46,185 bases of DNA from an uncultured Oscillospiraceae bacterium (GTDB taxonomy: Bacteria; Bacillota; Clostridia; Oscillospirales; Oscillospiraceae), in the NCBI GenBank assembly GCA_947629755.1, contig CANREY010000007.1, forward strand, positions 1-46,185, given 5' to 3'. A program made the translations under genes and the position numbers. Below the pieces are notes generated by a model. That model searched no databases. It was given only the letters and a program-made list of their open reading frames with translations, and was not told the origin of the DNA. Shown piece after piece: positions 8,551 to 16,811 of this stretch (position 1 is the stretch's first letter; every line of letters begins with the position of its first letter).

Positions 8551-9912
8551 TTGACTTCAAATTTGACAGCTTCCCGCGAATACGCCGACCTCATAACCGA
8601 CAGGCTCAAGCGGGAGTACGGCATACCGGCCTCCGCCTACGACGACTCCGTAAAGCGGGGCCTTCGCAACGCCGACGGCTCCGGCGTGGTGGCCGGGGTA
8701 TCGAAGATAGGCTCCGTCCGGGGCTACTACATCGAGGACGGCCAGCGGGTGCCCCACGAGGGCAAGCTATACTACCGTGGCTACGACGTGGAGGACATAG
8801 TCAACGCCCACCGCAAGGCGGACACCTTCGGCTACGAGGAGGTGGCCTACCTTCTGCTGTGCGGAACTCTGCCCACAAGAGAGCAGGAGGAGCGCTTTAT
8901 CAGTATCCTCTCCGCCGCCAAGGCCCTGCCTGACGGATTTTTTGAAAACGAGCTCATGAAGCGCCCCAGCCGCAACATTATGAACGCCCTTGGCAGGGCT
9001 GTGCTGAGCATGTACGCCTACGACGACAACCCCGACGACACCTCCGTGGGCAACGTCCTGCGCCAGTCAATAGAGCTCATCGCCCGTATGCCCACAATTG
9101 TGGCCCAGACCTACGCCATGAAGCGCCACTACTACGACGGCGCGTCCCTCTACATACATAATCCCAAGACCGAGCTTACGCTGGCGGAGAACTTTCTGCG
9201 CCTCGCCCGCCGGGACAAGAGCTACACCGACAACGAGGCCAAGCTCTTAGATCAGCTCATGATGCTCCACGCCGAGCACTCCGGCGGTAATAACTCCACC
9301 TTCACCTGCCGCGTGGTCACCAGCACCGGGGCGGACACCTACGGTGCCATAGCCTCGGCCATAAGCTCCCTGAAGGGCCCCCTCCACGGCGGCGCCAACG
9401 AGGCCGTTATGGCCATGATAGGCAATATTCTTGATAACGTGAAGGACCCGAAGGACGACGAGGAGGTGGGGGCATACCTCGACAAGATTTTGGACGGCAA
9501 GGCTAACGACGGCTCCGGCAAGATATACGGACTTGGCCACGCGGTCTACACCGTCTCCGACCCCCGTGCCGCCATCTTAAAGGAGCGCATCTCCGAGATG
9601 GCCGCCGACCGGGGCTACTCCGAGGAGTACCTCATCGCCGAGAAGGTGGAGCGTCTTGGCATACCGAAGCTTATGGCGAGAAAAAATATGTCCATGCCCA
9701 TTCCCGCAAACGTGGACCTCTACTCCGGCATCGTCTACAAGATGCTGGGTATCCCACAGGACCTCTACACGCCCCTTTTCGTGGTCTCCCGCATCTCCGG
9801 CTGGTGCGCCCACCGCATAGAGGAGCTCATAACCTCCGGCCGGATCATGCGCCCCGCTTACCGCTCCGCCGCCAAGCGCCAGAAATACGTGCCGATCGAC
9901 CAGCGGAAATAA
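8551..9912 (+). CDS. gltA: Citrate synthase
   Basis: It condenses acetyl-CoA with oxaloacetate. The 453 residues contain the catalytic triad: H240 or H243 in MLHAEHSGGNNSTF, H279 in GPLHGGANE and D389 in NVDLYSGIVY. Compared with E. coli GltA the N-terminus is different and there is no obvious zinc-finger region. The start is TTG, supported by AAGGA six bases upstream and by a good promoter about 60 bp away. It is divergent from acn-icd, and a hairpin terminator follows. With acn and icd it forms the oxidative branch of an incomplete TCA cycle, probably for glutamate synthesis in an anaerobe (inference). Confidence 0.94.
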   Translation: MTSNLTASREYADLITDRLKREYGIPASAYDDSVKRGLRNADGSGVVAGVSKIGSVRGYYIEDGQRVPHEGKLYYRGYDVEDIVNAHRKADTFGYEEVAYLLLCGTLPTREQEERFISILSAAKALPDGFFENELMKRPSRNIMNALGRAVLSMYAYDDNPDDTSVGNVLRQSIELIARMPTIVAQTYAMKRHYYDGASLYIHNPKTELTLAENFLRLARRDKSYTDNEAKLLDQLMMLHAEHSGGNNSTFTCRVVTSTGADTYGAIASAISSLKGPLHGGANEAVMAMIGNILDNVKDPKDDEEVGAYLDKILDGKANDGSGKIYGLGHAVYTVSDPRAAILKERISEMAADRGYSEEYLIAEKVERLGIPKLMARKNMSMPIPANVDLYSGIVYKMLGIPQDLYTPLFVVSRISGWCAHRIEELITSGRIMRPAYRSAAKRQKYVPIDQRK

Positions 9913-9931
9913 ATTTATTGGGAAAATACCA

Positions 9932-9959
9932 AAACCCTCCCTGTTTTCGGGGAGGGTTT
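9932..9959. terminator. Intrinsic terminator between convergent genes
   Basis: Stem AAACCCTCCC (9932-9941) and GGGAGGGTTT (9950-9959). Moderate T-rich runs on both sides let it serve gltA and the convergent flavoprotein operon. Confidence 0.7.
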
Positions 9960-9994
9960 GATGTTTTATGGGGATTTGTGGCCAATACGGGGCT

Positions 9995-11557
9995 TTATTC
10001 AAGAGCCTCAATCACCGCCTCGGCGGTCATCATGCCGTCCACGGCGGCGGAGGTTATGCCCCCAGCGTAGCCCGCGCCCTCGCCACAGGGCCACAGGCCC
10101 GCGAGAGGGGAGCGGCGGTCAGATAAGCGCAGTACGCGCACCGGGGAGCTGGAGCGGCTCTCTATGGCCGTGAGCACCGCGCCCTTTGCGGCAAACCCCG
10201 GCATACGCCGGTCAAGCTCCGGCAGGGCAAGTCTCAGGGTCTCGGTTATTTTCTCCGGCAAAAAGCCGCCAAGGTCCGTATATCTGACCCCCGGCCTGTA
10301 CGTGGGCGTGACGGTGGGCTCGGCTTTTTGCCCAAGAAATTCCCCCACCGTCTGGGCCGGGGCGAAGTAGTCGCCGCCTCCGGCCTCAAAGGCGAGGCGC
10401 TCAAGCTCCCTTTGCCACCTCATGCCGCCGAGAGCTCCGGGGTAGGGGAAGTCCGCCGGGTCCAGCCCCACCAGCAGGGCCGAGTTGGCGTTCTCGCCGC
10501 TCCTTCCTGAGTAGCTCATGCCGTTTGTACACAGCATACCCGGCTCCGAGGCCGCGGCCACCACGTACCCGCCGGGGCACATGCAGAAGGTGTAGGCCGA
10601 GCCCGCTCCTGTATGGACGGCCAGCTTGTAGTCCGCCGGGCCAAGGGCGCGAAGATAAGCCAAGGGGCCGTACTGTGTGGAATTTATGTCCCGCTGGAGG
10701 TGCTCTATCCTGACCCCCATTGCGAAGGGCTTGGGCTCCATCGGCACGCCGGCCCTCTCCAGCATCTCCACGGTGTCGCGGGCGCTGTGCCCCACGGCCA
10801 AAATGAGCTCACGGCAGGGAATATCATACTCCCCGTTCACCGTGACGCTCCGTATCCGCCCGTCACGCATTTCTATATCCGTGAGCTTTGAGCAAAAGCG
10901 CACGTCCGCGCCAAGGGAAATAATATGCTCCCGGAGGGCCCGGACCACGACCCTCAGCTTGTCCGTCCCCACGTGGGGCTTGGCGTCATATGCCACGTTC
11001 GCGCTGGCCCCGAACCGGACGAAGGTGTCGAGGACGTACCGTATCCGGGGATTTTTTATGCCCGTATTGAGCTTTCCGTCGGAAAATGCCCCGGCGCCGC
11101 CCTCGCCAAATTGGACGTTGGCCTCAGGGTCGAGCTCCCCGCCGCTCCAAAAGCTCTCCACGGTCCTTGACCTTGTATCCACGTCCGGGCCCCGCTCCAA
11201 CACTGTGGGGCGAAGCCCCGCCTCGCTGAGGACAAGGGCCGCTAACATACCGGCGGGGCCGAAGCCCACCACGACCGGGGGAGTCTCCGGCGTTTTTCGG
11301 GGCAGGGGAGGGGTATATTCGTACTCCTCCGCCGGGGAAATATTGGCGCTCCGGGGGAGCTTACGGCCATTGACCTCCACGTCCACTGTGTATATTATCC
11401 GAATGTCGTTTTTCCTCCGGGCGTCTACGGACCGGCGGCGGATTTTAAGCTCGCCCAAATCGCCCTCCGACACATGTAAAAGCCCTGACACGGCCCGCCG
11501 GAGGCTGTGCTCCCCGTCCTCACGGGCGGGGAGGGAAATATCGCGCACCCTTATCAT
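9995..11557 (-). CDS. FAD-dependent oxidoreductase of the COG2509 family
   Basis: This 520-residue flavoprotein has unknown substrate. It begins with a ~90-residue N-terminal domain (MIRVRDISLPAREDG...) typical of this family. A Rossmann FAD motif VVVGFGPAGMLAALVLSEAG follows near residue 95, then ERGPDVDTR and the family stretch VQFGEGGAGAFSDGKL. The C-terminus has the second FAD contact WPCGEGAGYAGGI. Its start overlaps the previous gene by 4 bp (ATGA), so it is the third gene of an operon with the HI0933-like flavoprotein and the glycosyltransferase. Members are often annotated as uncharacterised FAD-dependent dehydrogenases, and nothing here narrows the substrate. Confidence 0.85.
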   Translation of the reverse strand: MIRVRDISLPAREDGEHSLRRAVSGLLHVSEGDLGELKIRRRSVDARRKNDIRIIYTVDVEVNGRKLPRSANISPAEEYEYTPPLPRKTPETPPVVVGFGPAGMLAALVLSEAGLRPTVLERGPDVDTRSRTVESFWSGGELDPEANVQFGEGGAGAFSDGKLNTGIKNPRIRYVLDTFVRFGASANVAYDAKPHVGTDKLRVVVRALREHIISLGADVRFCSKLTDIEMRDGRIRSVTVNGEYDIPCRELILAVGHSARDTVEMLERAGVPMEPKPFAMGVRIEHLQRDINSTQYGPLAYLRALGPADYKLAVHTGAGSAYTFCMCPGGYVVAAASEPGMLCTNGMSYSGRSGENANSALLVGLDPADFPYPGALGGMRWQRELERLAFEAGGGDYFAPAQTVGEFLGQKAEPTVTPTYRPGVRYTDLGGFLPEKITETLRLALPELDRRMPGFAAKGAVLTAIESRSSSPVRVLRLSDRRSPLAGLWPCGEGAGYAGGITSAAVDGMMTAEAVIEALE

Positions 11558-12753
11558 GCTTTCTCACCGAGCAGTCCGGCAACGCGCCCGCTGGACCAAG
11601 CCCACTGGAGGTTATACCCCCCGCAGTCCCCGTCCACGTCAAGGACCTCGCCGCAGAGGAAAAGCCCCGGAACTATGCGGCTCTCCATTGTCTCCGGGTC
11701 CGCCTCGCGCGTCCTGATGCCCCCGGCGGTGACCTGAGCGCCGTCCATGCCCATGTGGCCCAGAATATTTATCTCCGTCCTCTTTACCGCCACGATGACC
11801 CGCTCAAGGTCGCGCTCCGTGAGTTTCGATACCGGCATGGCCAGCGGGTAGCCGAGCCTCGTGACTATGGTCCGGCCCAGCTTGTTGTGCACCGTGCCGG
11901 TCAGAAGATTTTCCGCGGTCAGCGTGCTTTTTAGCCGCGGGCGCAGTATATCCGTAAGCTCCCCGCTTGTAAGAAAGCGGGCGAAATCCAGCCGCGCCGC
12001 ACACTCCCTCGCCGTGGCGGCGGTCCGGGACACCTCAAAGACCGCGGGGCCTGAGATGCCGTAGTCGGTGAACTGTATCTCCCCCTCGCTCGCCGCTATG
12101 ACCTGCCCGCGGCTCACTATCTCCACCCGCCCGTCGGCCCGGACGCCCTTCAGGGGCCGGGTGAAGGTGTTGTCCGCGCGGAGCTGTGACAGGGCCGGAT
12201 AGATGGCCGTTTTAGTGTGGCCTAAGCGGGCAAGGAGGATATATCCCGCCTCGCTCCCGCCAAACCTCGTCCCCGCGGCCCCTCCGGCGGCCACTATGAC
12301 CTTGTGGGCAAAGAGCTCCTCACTGTCGGAAAAGACCCGAAAACCCCCGTTTTCCGGCCTTATCTCGTGGGCGAAAAACTCACAGCGGAATTTGACGCCA
12401 AGGTCGGCGGCCCGGAGCCTCAGCACGTCCACCACGCTCCCGGCCTGATCGGAGAGGGGATAGACCCGCCCGGAGGGCTCGGTCACGGTCAGAAGCCCCA
12501 GTGAGCGGAAAAAGGACAGGGTTTTCTCAACATCGAAGGCCCTCAGCGCCGGGCGGACAAACTCAGGGTCCTCCCCGTGGTAGCAGGCAACGTCCATATT
12601 CATATTTGTGAGGTTGCACCGCCCGTTGCCGGTGACCGCCAGCTTGCGCCCCACTCTGGGGCCGCGCTCCAGAACCGTCACCTCGTTTTTCTCCGCCGCC
12701 GTGATGGCGGCCATGAGCCCCGCGGCCCCGCCGCCTATAACTATGACCTTCAT
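11554..12753 (-). CDS. HI0933-family (BaiN-like) flavoprotein, NAD(P)/FAD-dependent oxidoreductase
   Basis: This 399-residue protein has an N-terminal dinucleotide-binding motif VIVIGGGAAGLMAAITAAE and the family signature LERGPRVGRKLAVTGNGRCNLTN. Its C-terminus LFLCGEVLDVDGDCGGYNLQWAWSSG is the second FAD-binding hallmark of the HI0933/YhiN group. Some relatives reduce bile-acid intermediates (BaiN), but most are uncharacterised, so the substrate is unknown. It lies 4 bp after the glycosyltransferase stop and overlaps the next flavoprotein start by 4 bp. Confidence 0.87.
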   Translation of the reverse strand: MKVIVIGGGAAGLMAAITAAEKNEVTVLERGPRVGRKLAVTGNGRCNLTNMNMDVACYHGEDPEFVRPALRAFDVEKTLSFFRSLGLLTVTEPSGRVYPLSDQAGSVVDVLRLRAADLGVKFRCEFFAHEIRPENGGFRVFSDSEELFAHKVIVAAGGAAGTRFGGSEAGYILLARLGHTKTAIYPALSQLRADNTFTRPLKGVRADGRVEIVSRGQVIAASEGEIQFTDYGISGPAVFEVSRTAATARECAARLDFARFLTSGELTDILRPRLKSTLTAENLLTGTVHNKLGRTIVTRLGYPLAMPVSKLTERDLERVIVAVKRTEINILGHMGMDGAQVTAGGIRTREADPETMESRIVPGLFLCGEVLDVDGDCGGYNLQWAWSSGRVAGLLGEKA

Positions 12754-12757
12754 TTTA

Positions 12758-14056
12758 TCACCCTCCCGCCGGGTATGATCGCTTCCGCGCCGTGGCCTCC
12801 AGCTCGCCGATGGCTATGTCCTGATCGTGGCGTATGGGCTTCCACCGCACACGCATAAAGAGCGACGCCAGCGCGATAAAGGGTCCGATGAGGTCAAAAA
12901 AGGGCCACAGCAGCGCGTAAAAGATGAGCTTTCCCGTGGAGCACCTTATGTGGGGCCGCTCCCGGAGGGCCAAAATGAGCCCCAGCGCCGCCAAGGACAA
13001 CCAAGAGCCCGCAAGAGATGTCAACAGCCCCGGTATGGCCTCCGGCACGTCGGTGAGCAAAAACCCGGAGAGCCCGGAGGCCATAATGCCTGTCACCGCG
13101 AATACCGCCAGAGAGACGACCGAGCCTATCACCGAGATAACGGCGTTTGGCAGTATGTAAAAGAACATGTCGTAGCAGGAAAATTTCCGCTCCGGGCATC
13201 GGAACATGCCGCGAAGGAGCTTTGGAAATATGAGAAAGAAGCACGTAAGCCGCCCCTTCACCCACCGCAGCCGCTGTCTGACCATCACGGGCACAGTGTA
13301 GGGCTGCTCGTCGAAAAATTCCGCCGACTCGCAGTACTGGACCTTCCGCCCCTCGGCTATCTGCGTAAGGCAAAACTGAGTGTCCTCCGTAAGGCATGTC
13401 CAGTGCCAGCCGTCCTTTAAAATGCGCGAGGCCACGGCGTACCCCGTCCCTGCGATGTGGGTGCTGAGACCAAAGAAATTCCGGGGCCGGTGCATGTACA
13501 TGGTGCTCTGATAGAAGTGGAACCCGTAGGCGGCGGATATGAAATTCGTGTCGAAATTTTTCGTGTTCCGGTAGCCCACGGCTATGTCTCCGCACTGGTC
13601 AAAGGCCTTGTTTATCTCGGTTATGAAGTTTTTCGCAAGCAGGTTGTCCGCGTCAAAAAATAGATAGGCGTCAAAGCTTTCGATGCCGTAGTCCCTGTCT
13701 ATCTGCTCAAACAAATATTCAAGGGCCCAGCCCTTCCGCGCCTTCTCCGGCTCGTGCCGCTCATATACCGTGGCGCCCTTCTCCCGGCAAATCTCCGCCG
13801 TGCCGTCCGAGCAGTTGTCCGCCACCACGAATACCCGCAAAAGCGACTGGTCGTAGTCCTGAAGCTTAATGCTGTCCAGAAGATGCCCGATGACCTTCTC
13901 CTCGTTCCGGGCGGAGATTATAATGCCGTAGCTGTGGTTGCGCCCCGCCTCCGGCAGCGGCTTCGGCCTTGTAAAAAATCCCACCACGGCGTAGATAACG
14001 TGGTAGAAGTTAAGCACGGCGTATATGATCGCCACATATTTTATCACGCTGCCCAT
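12758..14056 (-). CDS. Membrane glycosyltransferase, family 2
   Basis: This is a 432-residue inverting GT-A enzyme anchored by an N-terminal membrane helix (about 3-27) and three or more C-terminal helices (about 295-395). The order resembles processive synthases such as BcsA or HasA. Visible motifs are SARNEEKVIGHLL, the nucleotide-Mg site FFDADN, the acceptor/base EDTQF and QRLRWVKG, the Q-x-x-R-W motif of processive GT2 enzymes. It probably builds a surface polysaccharide or glycolipid; the sugar is unknown. The ATG at 14056 has AAGGAG five bases upstream. It heads an operon with two flavoprotein genes, an odd pairing with no evident functional link. Confidence 0.88.
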   Translation of the reverse strand: MGSVIKYVAIIYAVLNFYHVIYAVVGFFTRPKPLPEAGRNHSYGIIISARNEEKVIGHLLDSIKLQDYDQSLLRVFVVADNCSDGTAEICREKGATVYERHEPEKARKGWALEYLFEQIDRDYGIESFDAYLFFDADNLLAKNFITEINKAFDQCGDIAVGYRNTKNFDTNFISAAYGFHFYQSTMYMHRPRNFFGLSTHIAGTGYAVASRILKDGWHWTCLTEDTQFCLTQIAEGRKVQYCESAEFFDEQPYTVPVMVRQRLRWVKGRLTCFFLIFPKLLRGMFRCPERKFSCYDMFFYILPNAVISVIGSVVSLAVFAVTGIMASGLSGFLLTDVPEAIPGLLTSLAGSWLSLAALGLILALRERPHIRCSTGKLIFYALLWPFFDLIGPFIALASLFMRVRWKPIRHDQDIAIGELEATARKRSYPAGG

Positions 14057-14088
14057 AGCTTCTCCTTCTGGGGTAGATATGATGTGAG

Positions 14089-14117
14089 ATTATAGCACAG
14101 GGGAAGGAGTGTGTCAA
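14089..14117 (-). promoter_or_regulatory. Perfect-consensus sigma-A promoter of the glycosyltransferase operon
   Basis: On the minus strand TTGACA (14112-14117), 17 bp, TATAAT (14089-14094). Both hexamers match consensus, implying strong constitutive transcription. Confidence 0.8.
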
Positions 14118-14165
14118 ACGTGGTTTGAAGGTCCTGCCACTCATACGCCGCTCAGGCTTTTTAAA

Positions 14166-14535
14166 GGTTGCGCCTTACGGCGCTTATTTAAAAACGGGAG
14201 GGTTTAGAACCCTCCCCTACGGCGACATTTGGGAAATCTCCCAATCACCCGTAGGGGCGGGTTCCAAACCCGCCCGTACCCACGTCCCCGCCGCGCGGAG
14301 ATCTTTGGCTCCTCCTCGTAGGAGGAGCTGTCGCCCGCAGGCGACTGAGGAAGCGAGGCCATCGTATCAGCACAAGCTTTCTTTTGTAGGTGTCAGCAAA
14401 CCCTTCGGCCTCGCTTCCCCCCTACCCCCCTCCTACGAGGAGGGGGCATTCTATATGGTTGCGCCTTACGGCGCTTATTTAAAAGCGGGAGGGTTTAGAA
14501 CCCTCCCCTACGGCGATATTTGGGAAATCTACCCT
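14166..14535. repeat. Dispersed palindromic repeat block, same family as 3.9-4.7 kb
   Basis: The modules of the 4.1-4.7 kb repeats recur here in a different order: GCGCCTTACGGCGC, inverted GGGAGGGT/GGGCGGGT hairpin pair, AGCTGTCGCC/GGCGACTGAGG hairpin, AAGCGAGGCCATCGT, CTCCT-ACG-AGGAGGGGG hairpin, then GCGCCTTACGGCGC and half of a hairpin pair again. Apart from the repeat the stretch is non-coding. Confidence 0.75.
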
Positions 14536-14961
14536 TCACCCCCACCTAACCTCTCTCCCCGCCACGAATTGCCGATGGGTGTAATACGAAAATACCACTT
14601 TGAAACTACACCCCTCCACCTCCTCACACGGCAACACTGCAACACTGTCGCACGTTTTGAACATATACCCGTAAAACTCCCGCCGCTCCCCCAGATACAG
14701 CCCGGTATCGTAAAACCGGAACACCACGCGCCCGTCGCCGCGCTCAATGTCCACGTTTAGCTCCAACTCCTCCGCCGCCACGACGGCCAGCTTAATAAAC
14801 GCCTCCGCCTTCTCCACCCGCTCCGGCACGGGGACATATTCGACTTTGGTATCAATATTGCCGAGAAGCTCCCCGCACTCGGCCTTCAGTTGCCTTATTT
14901 TCCCGTCCAACCCCTCAGCCGCCGGCTCAGAGTGCCGGATAGAATATAAAGTCTCCATCAT
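14536..14961 (-). CDS. Hypothetical protein, 141 aa
   Basis: I do not recognise the family. It is a soluble acidic protein (MMETLYSIRHSEPAAEG...) with a predicted alpha-helical first half and a beta-rich second half, without a signal peptide. It overlaps the upstream SLOG-like gene by 4 bp (ATGA), so the two are cotranscribed and probably work together. Its stop codon falls right at the edge of the palindromic repeat block, so its C-terminus may have been altered by the repeat. Confidence 0.6.
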   Translation of the reverse strand: MMETLYSIRHSEPAAEGLDGKIRQLKAECGELLGNIDTKVEYVPVPERVEKAEAFIKLAVVAAEELELNVDIERGDGRVVFRFYDTGLYLGERREFYGYMFKTCDSVAVLPCEEVEGCSFKVVFSYYTHRQFVAGREVRWG

Positions 14962-15395
14962 TTTGCCGCCTCCGATTTAAAATCTATTATTCGTTTGCCC
15001 CTGTTCCTTGCGTACCTTCTCATATCCGCCGCGCCGCCGCTACCGATGAGCACATACGCCACCAGCACGTCGCTGTTGTCCACTATCCAGCGATTTCTGT
15101 ATGTGATCGCGAATTTCATCGGTGCAAATTCAATGGGCGGATACACCGTCCTGTCGTACTTATCCGCGTTGACCTCCCGGCCCAGATAAGCCAGAACGAG
15201 GACAGAGTTTATGCGAGGGTACTTTTCCTTCAACCTCCACACCACCGAGGCGGCGATCCTGTCAAACTCCCCGTACCCGCCGAGGTAAAACCTGTCCGCC
15301 CCCTCCGCGATAAGCTCCTCAACGCGCTCTGTCAGCCACTTTCTCAACTCCGCGCTGTCGGGACATCGCCGGTGGCCGCAAAAGGTAACTGTCAT
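14958..15395 (-). CDS. SLOG-fold protein (YpsA/DUF1273-like)
   Basis: This 145-residue protein begins MTVTFCGHRRC, a typical opening of SLOG/DUF1273-like small Rossmann proteins, and contains FYLGGYGEFDRIAASVV and SVLVLAYLG. SLOG proteins bind nucleotide-derived ligands and often appear in stress or defence settings; the ligand here is unknown. The ATG at 15395 has an AAGGAA about 14 nt upstream, slightly distant. The gene overlaps the downstream hypothetical by 4 bp. Confidence 0.65.
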   Translation of the reverse strand: MTVTFCGHRRCPDSAELRKWLTERVEELIAEGADRFYLGGYGEFDRIAASVVWRLKEKYPRINSVLVLAYLGREVNADKYDRTVYPPIEFAPMKFAITYRNRWIVDNSDVLVAYVLIGSGGAADMRRYARNRGKRIIDFKSEAAK

Positions 15396-15514
15396 ACGCC
15401 ATTATCGCTTCCTTCATATAGCAAATGCCTATTTATTTAGCGTTTATTACTAATATAATACAACATGCTCTATGGATAAGTCAATAGTCTCATTTTTAGT
15501 GCTGTGCCTCAAAA

Positions 15515-15539
15515 CCGGAAATACTATAATAATTTCCGG
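15515..15539 (+). promoter_or_regulatory. Palindromic operator over the -10 box of the XRE gene
   Basis: CCGGAAAT (15515-15522) and ATTTCCGG (15532-15539) form a perfect 8-bp inverted repeat. The 9-bp spacer holds most of the TATAAT at 15525-15530. A dimeric XRE repressor bound here would block its own promoter (inference). No good -35 box is seen. Confidence 0.55.
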
Positions 15540-15553
15540 AAGGAGGTGGCGTG

Positions 15554-15862
15554 ATGGCAAAGAAGGAACCTATAAGCCTTGTCAACAGGGACAGGCTGAT
15601 TCAGATGGGGATCGCGATCTCCGCGCTTCGCAAAGTGCGCGGTATGTCGCAGGAGCAATTGGCTGAGAAAGCAAATATGAGCCGTTCCCATCTCAGCGCA
15701 ATCGAAGCGCCAAATATGATCCGGAGCATGTCTCTGGAGACTTTCTTCAACATCGCCGACGCCTTAGACGTAGACGCCGCAGCCCTCATCAACGCCGCCA
15801 TGTTCCCGGACAGTGTCATCAAAGGCGTGAAGTCTGACGGGAAGTCTCCCCGTAACCCCTGA
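15554..15862 (+). CDS. Small XRE-family transcriptional regulator
   Basis: This 102-residue protein is essentially one helix-turn-helix domain (about 15-80): IAISALRKVRGMSQEQLAEKANMSRSHLSAIE, then a short basic tail. ATG 15554 is preferred over GTG 15551 because AGGAGG (15541-15546) is then 7 bases away. The palindrome across its -10 box suggests negative autoregulation. It is monocistronic, closed by the 15885-15916 terminator. Its targets are not evident; the divergent SLOG operon is one candidate. Confidence 0.8.
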   Translation: MAKKEPISLVNRDRLIQMGIAISALRKVRGMSQEQLAEKANMSRSHLSAIEAPNMIRSMSLETFFNIADALDVDAAALINAAMFPDSVIKGVKSDGKSPRNP

Positions 15863-15884
15863 GGTCCCAAAATTTCCACCAAAA

Positions 15885-15916
15885 AACGGACGGGTCAATT
15901 CCCGTCCGTTTTCTCG
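15885..15916 (+). terminator. Intrinsic terminator of the XRE gene
   Basis: Stem AACGGACGGG (15885-15894) and CCCGTCCGTT (15901-15910), loop TCAATT, followed by TTCTCG; preceded by an A run. Confidence 0.75.
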
Positions 15917-15964
15917 TCCCCTCGTCCCCGCCCCCAAAACCGCGTCCTTTCACAGCTTTCGGGG

Positions 15965-15993
15965 TTGAAAGTACCGTTCCCATGTGTTATAAT
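15965..15993 (+). promoter_or_regulatory. Sigma-A promoter of the NYN-metallophosphoesterase operon
   Basis: TTGAAA (15965-15970), 17-bp spacer, TATAAT (15988-15993). It excludes any translation start before about 16,000. Confidence 0.8.
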
Positions 15994-16030
15994 TACCCTA
16001 ATTGACCATACTTTGAAAGGAGGCGGCGGA

Positions 16031-16810
16031 TTGCCGATAGTACCTGACTACACCATGAACAAGCGCCTGGCGGTGCTCATCGACGCGGACAACGTGCCGC
16101 GGGGGACACTGGGCGGCATCATGCAGGAGGTCGCCATTTACGGCACGCCCACAATAAAGCGCATCTACGGCGACTGGACCGGGCCCTACATAGCCGGGTG
16201 GAAAAATTCTCTGCTGGAAAACGCCGTGACGCCCATACAGCAGTACAGCTACACCACCGGAAAAAATTCCACGGATTCGGCTATGATAATCGACGCCATG
16301 GACATACTGTATACCGAGAAGGTGGAGGGCTTTGTCCTCGTGTCGTCCGACTCCGACTTTACGCGTCTTGCCATACGCTTAAGGGAGGCCGGCATGACCG
16401 TATTCGGCATTGGCGAGCGCAAGACGCCGGAGCCCTTCCGGGCGGCCTGCGATAAGTTCATCTACATCGAGAACATAAATAAGCCCGACGAGCCCTCCCA
16501 GCCCGACGAGGTCCACCAGTCGCGGGACAAGCGCGCCCGCAGCTCCGACAAGCCGGACAGCCGCATACCCCGGTCCCTCATACGCCTCATCGCCCAGTCG
16601 GTGGCGGATCTCAGCGAGGGCGAGGACGCGGTCTACATGGGGGAGCTGGGAAACCTCATAATGAAGAAGAAGCCGGACTTTGACTGCCGCGACTACGGCT
16701 TTAAGTCCCTGTCGGCCCTCATAAAATCCATCGACAGGTTCGAGGTGGACTTCCGCCAGACGGCGGACCCCAACGTGAAGCACCCCTACGTCCGGGACAA
16801 GGAAGCATAG
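16031..16810 (+). CDS. NYN (LabA/DUF88-like) domain protein with C-terminal OST-HTH/LOTUS domain
   Basis: This 259-residue protein is probably an RNA-directed nuclease. The N-terminal NYN/PIN-like fold (about 10-160) has the acidic residues D18 and D20 (LAVLIDADNVPRG), a central STDSAMIIDAMDI and the VSSDSDFTRLA motif that together make the metal site. After a charged linker, residues ~185-250 (SLIRLIAQSVADLS...FKSLSALIKSI) form an OST-HTH/LOTUS RNA-binding domain. The TTG at 16031 is chosen because AAAGGAGG lies 7 bases upstream and the promoter -10 is at 15988-15993. One base separates it from the metallophosphoesterase gene. Confidence 0.85.
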   Translation: MPIVPDYTMNKRLAVLIDADNVPRGTLGGIMQEVAIYGTPTIKRIYGDWTGPYIAGWKNSLLENAVTPIQQYSYTTGKNSTDSAMIIDAMDILYTEKVEGFVLVSSDSDFTRLAIRLREAGMTVFGIGERKTPEPFRAACDKFIYIENINKPDEPSQPDEVHQSRDKRARSSDKPDSRIPRSLIRLIAQSVADLSEGEDAVYMGELGNLIMKKKPDFDCRDYGFKSLSALIKSIDRFEVDFRQTADPNVKHPYVRDKEA

Positions 16811-16811
16811 C

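Noticed and set aside
15965-16030. Earlier start of the NYN protein at 15965
   Set aside because: That codon is the -35 box TTGAAA itself; transcription begins after about 16,000 and AAAGGAGG directs the TTG at 16031.
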